Assembly (NCBI RefSeq): GCF_000016425.1
Contig: NC_009380.1
Location: forward strand, 4,654,144-4,718,143
Length of the DNA: 64,000 nucleotides
Origin: Salinispora tropica CNB-440
Lineage (GTDB): Bacteria; Actinomycetota; Actinomycetes; Mycobacteriales; Micromonosporaceae
Reading direction: 5' to 3'
In this document: in pieces, positions 51,800 to 60,334 of the stretch
Numbering within the stretch: the stretch's first letter is position 1
Layout of the letters: each line of letters begins with the position of its first letter
Position numbers and translations under genes: made by a program
The notes under the pieces: model-generated
The model's database searches: none
Told to the model about the DNA's origin: nothing
Seen by the model: the letters and a program-made list of their open reading frames with translations, nothing else

Positions 51800-53335
51800 C
51801 TATGCGAGGAGGATGCGGTGGCGGAGCAGGGTGAAGCCTGCTCGTCCGTGCATTTGGCGTGCGATCCGTTTGGTCTTGGTGTTGACGCCTTCGGTGGGGC
51901 CGTTGCTGTAGGGAAGCGTGAGCGCGGCGTTCACGGCGTCGCGGTCGCGTTCCAGGCCTCGGGTGAAGGCGTGCAGATGAGGTAGGTCGACCGCGCGGAC
52001 CTGGACGATCCAGAGCGAGAGCCGGTCGGCGTTTCCCGGCTGTGGCGTCAGGAGTGCGGCGAAGCGTCCGACTGCGGCGGCCAGTTGGGTCATCTCTGGG
52101 CAGGCGGCGGTGAGCCGTGCCAGGAGATCACGGTGCTCGGGTTTGAGGTTGCCGGGCCTGGTGAGGATCATCCGGGCGAGCCGGCGCGGGGAGATGTGGC
52201 TGCGGTCTGCGTCGGCGCGGCCCTGGTTGATGTACTTGTGCAGCCGGTTCAGACAGCCGGTGAACCCGAGTGCCTTGATCTCTTCGAAGAGGTGCTTGAC
52301 GCCGACGCCGGGGTCCTCGGCTCGACGTTTGCGCAGGTGTTCACGGTAGGGGTCGACGAGGCCGGCACGGTATTTGGGGACGCGGAGCATCCGCTCGGGT
52401 CGGTCGGCTCGCGCGTAGCGTTTGACGGTGTTCAGAGCCAACTGCAGGCGACGGGCGCATTCGAGTAGGCCGACGCCCTGATCGAGCAGGTCATGGACCT
52501 GATGCCAGCGTTCCAGGGTCGTCTGCGCGCGGGGCCCGTCGTAGATGGGCGCGTCCAGTACGGTCACCCAGCAGGAGCTGTGCGCCTTCACCTCGCTCAA
52601 GGTCGCTTCGCAGAGGTTGTGCCACAGATGCCACCTGTCCGCAACCTGCACCGCATCGGGCACCGCACGGCGGATGGCCTCGGCGTAGGTAGCCGAGCCG
52701 TCGCGGCACACCACCTCGACGCCGGGATGCTCACGCAGCCACGCTTCGAGGGTGTCGGCGGTGCGGTCGGGCAGCACCTCAATCCGCTCATGGGTCTCGG
52801 CGTCGATCACCACGGTGGCATAGCGGTGCCGCCGGCGCAGAGCAAAATCGTCAACGCCGATCACCCGCGGCGTCCGCCCGGTGGGCAACGGGATGCGCAG
52901 CAGGGCGCGCAGGGCGGTGTGACGGGACAGGCCCATGGCCAGTATCGCCAGCAAACGCGACCCTGCCCGACCCGCTAACTCCTTGACGACGGCTTTGACC
53001 TGCCTGTTCAAACGGACAGTGCGGCGTTGGTATCGCTCCAGCACCCCGGGAACCTGCTCGCGGAAGGTGTGGTGGCAGCCGCGCGTGGGGCACACCAGAC
53101 GCCGCACCCGCACACGGACCACCACCCGCCGCCCGTCGACCGGAACATCGGCCACCGTCCGCCAGTGATAGCCGTGAACCCTTCCCGACGAGGCCCCGCA
53201 CACCGGGCAGACCGCGGTGTCCTGCGGCGTCCGGGCCCGCACCACGATCCGCTCACCCTCGTCGACCACGTCCTCGATGACCAGCGGGGACAGCCCCGAG
53301 AACACCGCCTGCACAAGCCTATTGACGTCCTCCAC
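51800..53335 (-). CDS. ISL3-family transposase
   Basis: 511 residues. A zinc-finger-like N-terminus (CPVCGASSGRVHGYHWRT, RRLVCPTRGCHHTF) is followed by an HTH and a DDE domain with VIGVDDFALRRRHRYAT, VVCRDGSATYAEAIRRA and, at the end, SNGPTEGVNTKTKRI. It reads through without stops, so it could still be active, although the right terminal repeat is split. Confidence 0.95.
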   Translation of the reverse strand: MEDVNRLVQAVFSGLSPLVIEDVVDEGERIVVRARTPQDTAVCPVCGASSGRVHGYHWRTVADVPVDGRRVVVRVRVRRLVCPTRGCHHTFREQVPGVLERYQRRTVRLNRQVKAVVKELAGRAGSRLLAILAMGLSRHTALRALLRIPLPTGRTPRVIGVDDFALRRRHRYATVVIDAETHERIEVLPDRTADTLEAWLREHPGVEVVCRDGSATYAEAIRRAVPDAVQVADRWHLWHNLCEATLSEVKAHSSCWVTVLDAPIYDGPRAQTTLERWHQVHDLLDQGVGLLECARRLQLALNTVKRYARADRPERMLRVPKYRAGLVDPYREHLRKRRAEDPGVGVKHLFEEIKALGFTGCLNRLHKYINQGRADADRSHISPRRLARMILTRPGNLKPEHRDLLARLTAACPEMTQLAAAVGRFAALLTPQPGNADRLSLWIVQVRAVDLPHLHAFTRGLERDRDAVNAALTLPYSNGPTEGVNTKTKRIARQMHGRAGFTLLRHRILLA

Positions 53336-53483
53336 AGAGGAGACAACGACCCCTGCGACCCTCCGTCACCGCTGAGTAGGCCCGGGGCGCGGTGTCGGGA
53401 TTGCTCCCGGTCCGTTTCCCCGAGCCTCTCGCCGAACCGGACGTGCATGTCTCCACGCATCCGGCTCTCCACGGTTTCCGTCG

Positions 53484-54950
53484 TCAGGCGTTCACGGTGG
53501 TAGACCACGGACTGGGGATTCTGGTTGCGCGCCAGCGGTACCGGGTGACCGGTATCGCCGCGATGGGACGCAACTCGATCTCGCCCGCGCTGATCGGTCG
53601 CCACCGCCCGACAGGGGTGACGAAGTGTCGGCGGACGTCCGTCCACGACCAGCGGTGCCGGGCGATCAGCATGCGTATCACCCGTTTCCAGATGAAGTTG
53701 TCTAACATGCTGAAGACGTTCTTCGCCACGGCGTGCCGGAAGTAGTTGGCCCAACCGTGCGCGACCAGGTTGAGTCTGGTCAGCACGGTCCCGAGGTCCT
53801 GCTGTGATGTCCTGCGTGTCAGCGCACGGACCTTCGCCTTCAGCGACCGGATCGGCCGCTTTGCGATGAAGGTGTACACGTGCCACTTGTTCGTGCCTCG
53901 CTTACGGCGCCACTGGATGTGAAACCCCAGGAAGTCAAACCCGTCGCTCAGGTGCACCACCCTCGTCTTGGCTGGTGACAGCCTCAGTCCGAGCGGCGCG
54001 AGCATCGTCGCGACGTCCTCGCGTAACGCCTGTGCGTGGTCCTCGCCGCCGTGGACGAGGACGACGAAGTCATCGGCGTAGCGCACGAGGCGCCACGTCG
54101 CTTCGCCGCGTTTGCGCAGTTGGGCTCGGCGGTACTCACTGGCCATCGTCGCGTCCGGCCGCCACCCGGCCATCAGATGCTCGTCGAGCACCGTCAGCGC
54201 GATGTTGGCCAACAACGGGGACAGGATGCCACCCTGCGGCGTGCCGGTGTGGGTGTCCCGCCGGTCACCGAGTTCGGTGAGGATCCCGGCTTTGAGGAAC
54301 GCCTTCACCAGTGTCAGAACGCGTTTGTCCTTGATCCGTGTCCGGACCCGGTCCATCAACGCGACGTGGTCGATCGAGTCGAAGCACGCCTCGATGTCCG
54401 CGTCCAGGACCCACCGGTACCCGTGGGTGCCGTAGTAGTGGATCTCCGCTATCGCGTCCTGCGCCCGCCGCTTGGGCCGGAACCCGTACGAGACCGGCAG
54501 GAAGTCGGCCTCGAAGATCGGTTCCAGCACGAGCTTCAGCGCCGCCTGCACGACCCTGTCCGCAACTGTGGGAATACCCAGTCTGCGGACCTTGCCTGAC
54601 CCGCCCGGTTTCGGGATCTTGCGTTCCCGCACCGGCAGCGGCCGGAACGTGCCCGTCTTCACCTGGACACGCAGGTCGTCCAGGAACCCCGGAACACCGA
54701 TGTGCCGCTCGACGTCAGCGACGGTCATACCGTCCACGCCGGCAGTTCTGGCTCCCAGGTTGCCCGCGACCCGGCTATACGCCACAAGCAGCGTCGCCGG
54801 GTCGTGCACGAGGTTGAACAGGTCATCGAACCGGCGGCCCGGACCGGCCGCCGCCCAACGGTGAAGCTTGGCCTGCATCTCCGCTACCCGCCGGACCGGC
54901 CCAGCCGGTTCGGTCAGAGCACCGCCATTCAGCGGCGCGTCTTGCGGCAT
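53484..54950 (-). CDS. ltrA: Group II intron reverse transcriptase/maturase
   Basis: 488 residues. RT motifs are in order: KPGGSGKVRRLGIPTVADRV, YGFRPKRRAQDAI, VLDADIEACFDSIDH, GTPQGGILSPLLANI and the active-site VRYADDFVVLV. The maturase domain X and group-II-specific C-terminus (LNLVAHGWANYFRHA) follow. There is no HNH endonuclease domain. The frame is intact. Confidence 0.95.
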   Translation of the reverse strand: MPQDAPLNGGALTEPAGPVRRVAEMQAKLHRWAAAGPGRRFDDLFNLVHDPATLLVAYSRVAGNLGARTAGVDGMTVADVERHIGVPGFLDDLRVQVKTGTFRPLPVRERKIPKPGGSGKVRRLGIPTVADRVVQAALKLVLEPIFEADFLPVSYGFRPKRRAQDAIAEIHYYGTHGYRWVLDADIEACFDSIDHVALMDRVRTRIKDKRVLTLVKAFLKAGILTELGDRRDTHTGTPQGGILSPLLANIALTVLDEHLMAGWRPDATMASEYRRAQLRKRGEATWRLVRYADDFVVLVHGGEDHAQALREDVATMLAPLGLRLSPAKTRVVHLSDGFDFLGFHIQWRRKRGTNKWHVYTFIAKRPIRSLKAKVRALTRRTSQQDLGTVLTRLNLVAHGWANYFRHAVAKNVFSMLDNFIWKRVIRMLIARHRWSWTDVRRHFVTPVGRWRPISAGEIELRPIAAIPVTRYRWRATRIPSPWSTTVNA

Positions 54951-55375
54951 TGCAGTCTCCTTCCCTCCGCGAAACCGCTGCCGCCCTTCGCCATGTGGCC
55001 GGCTTTCCCGGTCTCGGACTACTACGGCGGCTCCGCCCCACCCGGCCCGTTCAGCGGTCGGTGCACCTATCCCGACCGCCGGGCTGGCCGCCCGCCGGCC
55101 GGGAACCGCGACCAGGTGGTTCCCGTGTTCACTGTGGTTCGCTCATCGAAGGAGGAGCCCGACTGCGTCCCAGTGGCATCGCCATGAGTACGCCGCAGAC
55201 CTTCCTCATAGCCTCTCAGACCAGCTCTTACTGGACGTTTGCTTCATCTTCGGGCCGGTAATGGCCGATTCGCGCCTCGACCTCGGTAGCGCGAAATGCC
55301 CGACCCGACCTAGAAAGAAAACATATCGGTGGACATAGGCCTACCCGGTTTCAACGCATATCGCCCCGGGATCGT

Positions 55376-56322
55376 GTCTGGTTCACTTTCATCCCGCACT
55401 GACGGACATGACGTCCGCCAGGTCGAGGCCCCGACACCGTACGCCTGCTTCATGACCGAACGGCGCCCCTACCCGTCCGACCTGTCCGACGCCCGCTGGG
55501 CCCTGATCGCACCCCGCCTAACCGCCTGGCGGCAAGCCCGCACCGACGCCGGCGTCAGCGGACGTACCCCCACCCACGACCTGCGCGACATCTTCAACGC
55601 CATCCTCTACATCAACCGCACCGGCATCGCCTGGCGCTACCTACCCCACGACTTCCCGCCCTACCGCACCGTCTACGGCTACTTCGCCGCCTGGAGCAAA
55701 GAAGGCATCTTCACCGAACTCAACTACCAGCTCACCGGCCTCGTCCGCGACCACCACGGCCGCACCACCGAACCCACCGCATCCATCATGGACAGCCAGA
55801 GCGTGAAGACCTCCACCAACGTCCCACTATCCACACAGGGCACCGACGCCGGAAAGAAAGTCGTCGGCCGCAAACGCGGCATCCTCACCGACACCCTCGG
55901 CCTCCTCCTCGCCGTCACCGTCACCGCCGCAAGCGCCAGCGACAACACCATCGGCATCAACCTGCTCAACCAGGCCACCACCACCCACCCCACCCTCACC
56001 AAAACCTGGGTCGACGCCGGCTTCAAAAACCGCGTCGTCGAACACGGCGCCGCACTCGGCGTCGACGTCGAGACCGTCACCAAAGACCCCCAGGCCAAAG
56101 GCTTCAGCGTGGTCAAACGGCGATGGGTCGTCGAACGCACCATCGGCTGGCTCATGCACCACCGCCGACTCGTCCGCGACTACGAAGCACGACCCGACAA
56201 CTCCGCCAGCATGATCACCATCGCCATGATCGACAACCTCGCCAAACGCCTCACCACCGAAACCACCCCAACCTGGCGAGAACCCCTACAACCCCAACAC
56301 ACACAAAATACGTGAATCAGAC
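55376..56322. mobile_element. IS5-family element inside the intron
   Basis: 947 bp bounded by short inverted repeats GTCTGGTTCAC (left) and, inverted, GTCTGATTCAC (right). Boundaries are approximate because no target duplication was clear. It contains one transposase gene on the plus strand, opposite to the intron ORF. Confidence 0.75.
55452..56315 (+). CDS. IS5-family transposase
   Basis: 287 residues from ATG 55452 (MTERRPYPSDLSDARW). The N-terminal DUF4096 domain (GIAWRYLPHDFPPYRTVYGYF) is followed by a DDE domain with Asp in SIMDSQSVKTS, Asp in TWVDAGFK and Glu in RRWVVERTIGWL. In many IS427-group elements this is split in two frames by programmed frameshifting; here it is one frame. Confidence 0.93.
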   Translation: MTERRPYPSDLSDARWALIAPRLTAWRQARTDAGVSGRTPTHDLRDIFNAILYINRTGIAWRYLPHDFPPYRTVYGYFAAWSKEGIFTELNYQLTGLVRDHHGRTTEPTASIMDSQSVKTSTNVPLSTQGTDAGKKVVGRKRGILTDTLGLLLAVTVTAASASDNTIGINLLNQATTTHPTLTKTWVDAGFKNRVVEHGAALGVDVETVTKDPQAKGFSVVKRRWVVERTIGWLMHHRRLVRDYEARPDNSASMITIAMIDNLAKRLTTETTPTWREPLQPQHTQNT

Positions 56323-56665
56323 GTCCTCTTATACACCGACCTGGAAGATCCCCACCGCTTCGGTATACGGCAGGAAAGCACCGCGCCCGACCCACATCCA
56401 CCAGGTTCGAGTCGGTGTCACTGTTGAAGGACGTAAGACGCCGGTTCCTCGCGTACTCCTCTTCGACTCGCTAGCCGAACCCGCCCCATCTGGCAGTACT
56501 GGCACGTCCCGGCGTTGTCAGGGCTGCTCCCACCCTCCCCGGCACCACCCGGATCAGGCTGCCCCCAGCTACATCAACCTGCTGCGACAGGCCAAAGGCG
56601 GTGGTCTCTCACCTCCACTCGAACCAACAGCACCTCACGGCGCAAACCGAATATGAGACAGGGCC

Positions 56666-56926
56666 GCTAGCGAGACAGCCCCCCAGCCGATGATCTCAGG
56701 GTGCTCCATGGGTGCTCGGACGTCGGGGTACTGACACGGACGTACAGGGATGCAGCCGGATTTGAGGGTCTCGGCGAGGGCGTCCAGTAAATCGAAAGTG
56801 TGGATATGTGGGGGCTGTGGGGCGCGGACCTGCGGGGATTCAGCGGGACGCGGAGGGACTGGGCTGGACACGGCCGGATAGATTTCCTGATAGAGTAAGA
56901 ATCGGAGGGGATTAGATTCCACTTCG
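56666..56926. other. Island right-end spacer
   Basis: No gene I can support. A minus-strand frame exists (IHTFDLLDALAETLKSG) but it has no recognisable family and runs into tRNA-derived sequence. Confidence 0.4.
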
Positions 56927-57222
56927 GACTACGGATCAGAAGGTTAGGGGTTCGAATCCCTTCGGGCGCGCAAGATCGTAAGGCGCTTGACCTGCAAGAA
57001 CATGGGTCAAGCGCCTTTGCTTTTTCATCCCTAATGGACGGTTGGGTGCTCGGTGGGTGCTCGTGCGACGAGCATCCCCTCCGTCCGCTCCGTCCCGGTG
57101 GCAGCCCGTCCTGTCCCAATGGGTTTTGATCATGGTTTCTCCTCTCGCCCTACGAGCCCAGACAACGAGACGGTGAGGCCGGCCGGGCTTCCTGGTCGGG
57201 GATCGCGGCGCTGGCGGTACGT
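56927..57222 (+). repeat. Right attachment repeat (attR-like): tRNA-Arg 3' fragment plus flank
   Basis: Starts with the last 44 bases of tRNA-Arg (56927-56970), without the 5' half, so it is not a functional tRNA. The following terminator and about 200 bases are homologous to 33512-33765. The repeat is cut at 57222 by an IS481-like element. Confidence 0.93.
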
Positions 57223-58483
57223 GTACCTGCCGAAAGTGTCATCCGGGCAGGTCAGGCGGCATGTTCGTACTCGTGGAGGATGCCGCCGAGGCGGTCACGT
57301 CGGTGGATGTTCAGGTGGATGAAACGGTCCGGGTCGGTGATCGGTTCGGGCAGTGGCGCGAGTGGCCGGGCGTTAGCGATGCCCTGATGAGGGCGATGCT
57401 CGTTGTAGAAGACCTCGTACTCGCGGAGCGCGTGTAGCAGGTGCCGCTGGTGGAGGATCAGGGTCTGGTCGAGAAGTTCACGCCGGCAGGTCCGGACCAG
57501 CGTTCCATCACCGCGTTCATCCTGGGTACCCAGACTCCGCTGAGGACCATGTCGATACCGGCGTCGGCGAGGATGGTGTCGAACAGGGCCGGGTACGTGC
57601 CGTCCCTGTCACGGATCATGTACTTCACCTGGCAGCCGGCGTCCTCCAGGTCCGTCACCAGGTTGCGTGCGGTCTGGGTCACCCAACCTGCGGTCGGGTG
57701 CGCTGTCACGCCGAGGACTCGGATGCGGCCTGTGGCGTGCTCGATGATGGCCAGGACGTAGAGGCGGCCGCCGGTCAGGGTGGTCGTCTCGAAGAAGTCG
57801 GCGGCAATGACGGCGTGGGCCTGGGAGCGTAGGAACGCCGCCCAGGTGCCGCTGGTGCGCTGAGGTGCCGGATCGACGCCCGCGGCTTTCAGGATCTCCC
57901 AGACGGTGGACGCGGCGACCTTGACGCCCAGCACGAGCAGTTCGCCGTGGATACGGCGGTATCCCCAGGTGCTGTTCTCCGAGGCCAGACGCAGAACCAG
58001 CCGGCGGATCGACCGGACGGTTCGTAGCCGCCCGGCCTGGTGAGGCCGGCAACGGCGGGCGCGCCGCCGGGCGATCAGGTCCCGGCGCCAGCGCAGCACG
58101 GTATCCGGGCGCACCAGCAACCACAGACGGTTGCGCACGGTTCGCGGCAGCGGGTACAGCAGGGCCGCCAGCCACGCCCGATCCGCCGGGGTGAACCGGA
58201 CCCGGTCGCCGTGCAGGTGCCGTTCAAGCGCCATGATCTGGTGCCGCAAGGCCAGGATCTCGACGTCCTTGTCGCGGTCACTCATCGACACAAGCCGCAG
58301 CAGGGCCAGAGTGTTGGCCACGCCGAGGTAGGTCAGTCCGAACAGCACACCCCTAACGTCGCGCAGCGCTCGACGTCGACCACTGTCGCGATTCAGCCCC
58401 CCGAACCCCCGCCGGAACCGACCGCTCCAGGCTTGCTGATCAACAAGCTGCGACCAGGAGGGATGAGGTTTTCGGCATCCACA
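57222..58483 (-). mobile_element. IS481/IS3-like element, copy 2
   Basis: 1262 bp with TGTACCTGCCGAAAGTGTC at the left and, inward from the right, TGTGGATGCCGAAAACCTC. It is inserted between the att-like repeat and a truncated ISAs1 gene, so it probably caused or followed a deletion there. Confidence 0.82.
57252..58348 (-). pseudogene. Frameshifted rve-core transposase, copy 2
   Basis: Reads in frame from 58348 through HTH, IIAADFFETTTLTG and RDRDGTYPALFD to about 57510. One base is then missing relative to copy 1 (PRMNAVMERWSGPAG where copy 1 has PRMNAIMERWIRTCRR), and the end to 57252 is in another frame. The lesion differs from copy 1, so each copy is intact where the other is broken. Confidence 0.88.
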
Positions 58484-58860
58484 GGGCCGGAACCCGCCCC
58501 TCGGTCAGGACCGCGCCCCGCACCACCTTGCCGTCCACGGCGATGACCCGCCGCACCGGCGGCGGCGCCACCGGTAGCCGGGAGCACAGCCAGTCGGCCC
58601 AGACCGCGGTCAACGTCTCGGCGTCAACGCGGACCAGCAGCCGCCACAGGGTGGTCAACACCGGCACCCGATCGGTGAACCCGAGCCGACTCCATGCTGG
58701 CGCGTCGAGATCCTCGACCCAGTCGCCGAACGCGGCGAACGTGCTCGCCCCGGCCATCACCGCGCACACCGCGTCCGCGAGCACACTCGCCAAGGGATTC
58801 CGAACCCCTCACGGGTCACGCGGGTCAGGCACCCGCGCCAGAGCCGTCATCAGGCCATAT
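58484..58860 (-). pseudogene. ISAs1-family transposase fragment with nonsense codon
   Basis: The N-terminal ISAs1 domain is recognisable: ALARVPDPRDP, then a TGA at 58809-58811 where an arginine codon (CGA) is expected, then GVRNPLASVLADAVCAVMAG, AFGDWVEDLD and RRVIAVDGKVVRGA. The C-terminal DDE part is missing, cut by the IS481-like copy. Confidence 0.75.
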
Positions 58861-60334
58861 GTCTCACCGCCAGCGGGCCGGGAGTCGGTCGGGGCGGGGG
58901 CGTGCTGACGGATCACCTCGATCCCGTCTCGCTTTACCCTCCACACCGGCCACCTGGCCGTACGGCCAGGTGAGACGCACCTCAACCGACTACGCAAAGC
59001 CCCTGGACCGTGGGTGACGCGGGCGGTGAACCGATCGGTGGGGGCAGCACCGCGGCGACCGTGAGAGATCAGCCGGCACGTACGGCGCTGGTGGCGGTGT
59101 GTAGGACCCGGGCTGTTCCCGGAACGTTCGACGAGCCCAATCGGACACACCCATCGACCAACTTCACTTATTGCTGAATGGACGCAAGGACCGTGGCGCA
59201 GTCGAGTAGTTACCGGTGCTGCGGTAAAGCCGGAAGTGTAAATCCTATTTCCCGTGACGGGCCTCGGCCGACCCTGGAACCGCGCGAGCGACAACGACGC
59301 CACGGTGACGCAAGTCACCCGACTTCAAATAGTTACCGTGCGTGTCAGACCACTATCTCCGATCTACGTAAACACTCCAGAAAATCACGGAGTGTGAAAC
59401 TTTGTGAAGCCGTTGTTTCTGCAATGTGGTATCGACACCAGGAGCGCTCCGCCAGCATCTATCGGCGATTAGAAACCAGAGCGGGTTCGCTGTAATATTC
59501 CTTCATCGCAAGCACCATTGCCCGTACCGCACCCGACGCGCATCAGCACCCGCCATACCGTCGTCGAAAGTGATTCACGCCACAAGGGAGTTGAGCATCG
59601 AATGGCGGAGCCAGCAATCAGTAGCGCCGTTAATGCTCGCCATTTCGGTCGACACGGGAAATCAACCACGATCCTCTCCCGACCTGCGCAGAACCCAAAG
59701 GGAAGCAATATGTGAATTGGCCCGGACGAAGACCTCGCCGTCCTCATAACGCACGCCAGAGTGGTGCTAACCGTGGGGCACACAGACATCATCCACAGTT
59801 GGTACCAAACCTTGCTCCCACCAGGCATCCGTCACCCAGGATGACGACAGGAGCGCCTGCCGCGACACCCACGCCCCGCTCTCCGGTCACGTGCGGCAAG
59901 AGTACGTGGCACCGTTTGGCATCGAGGTTCACGCCCACCTCTTCGCCCCAGTCATCAGGTCGGTTTCTCCACCACGTGATCAGGCACCCGCGGAAGTCAG
60001 GTGCAACCCTCATGCGTGCGCAGACAGAACCAGAAAGCGATCAACAGATAGGCCTGACGTGCAGGTTGCCGGCCGCGAGGTTCCGCGTTGGATCAGCCAA
60101 ACTCGCCGACGACGCAAACTGCTCCAGCCCACCCAGCATACCGGCCGGCCCGCGAAACGAATTCTGCGCGACGAGAGGCACGAATACGTGCCGCAGGTTC
60201 ATGCGCTCGCCGTTCGACCGCGAGCCGATTGATTATTGCTTTTCGTACGGAGGATGGTCGCAAAAAGCCGCCCTGGACGCTACGCCCAGCGGGACGTCGC
60301 ATGCCGATCAACACGCACTATCCGAGGAGGAAGG
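58861..60334. other. Gene-poor 1.5-kb stretch before the biosynthetic genes
   Basis: No coding region with good start, codon use and homology was found on either strand. A small perfect dyad ACACTCC-N10-GGAGTGT lies at 59372-59395. The GC content falls in parts compared with neighbours. The last few hundred bases should contain the promoter and leader of the gene at 60335. Confidence 0.5.

Larger units (their letters stand above)
53371..56645 (-). mobile_element. Group II intron, itself interrupted by an IS5 element
   Basis: Read on the minus strand, the 5' part is near 56645 and the 3' end near 53371. Close to the 3' end, 53428-53462, a domain V-like hairpin is present (GAGCCGGATGCG ... GTCCGGTTC with a GAGACA-type loop). 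Removing the IS5 insert (55376-56322) leaves about 2.33 kb, the usual size for an intron with an ORF. The exact 5' base was inferred from the broken ISL3 repeat; the usual GTGYG start is not clear (GTTTGCG is seen). Confidence 0.75.
51763..56665. mobile_element. ISL3-family element interrupted in its right terminal repeat
   Basis: The left end 51763 reads GGCCCTGTCTCACTTTCGGT then GGTGACGGAGGGT. The right end is split: the inner piece (complement of GGTGACGGAGGGT) is at 53358-53370 and the outer piece (complement of GGCCCTGTCTCATATTCGGT) is at 56646-56665. Rejoining them restores a full repeat and an element of about 1.63 kb, normal for ISL3. Flanking 8-mers do not match, so later rearrangement of the flanks is possible. 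Confidence 0.82.

Noticed and set aside
56635..56922. Minus-strand 95-residue frame at the island right end
   Set aside because: No family is recognisable and part of it overlaps the ISL3 terminal repeat; I could not show it to be an integrase remnant.
59469..60334. Several open frames of 70-230 residues before the phosphotransferase gene
   Set aside because: They overlap one another on both strands, lack ribosome sites and show no conserved motif.
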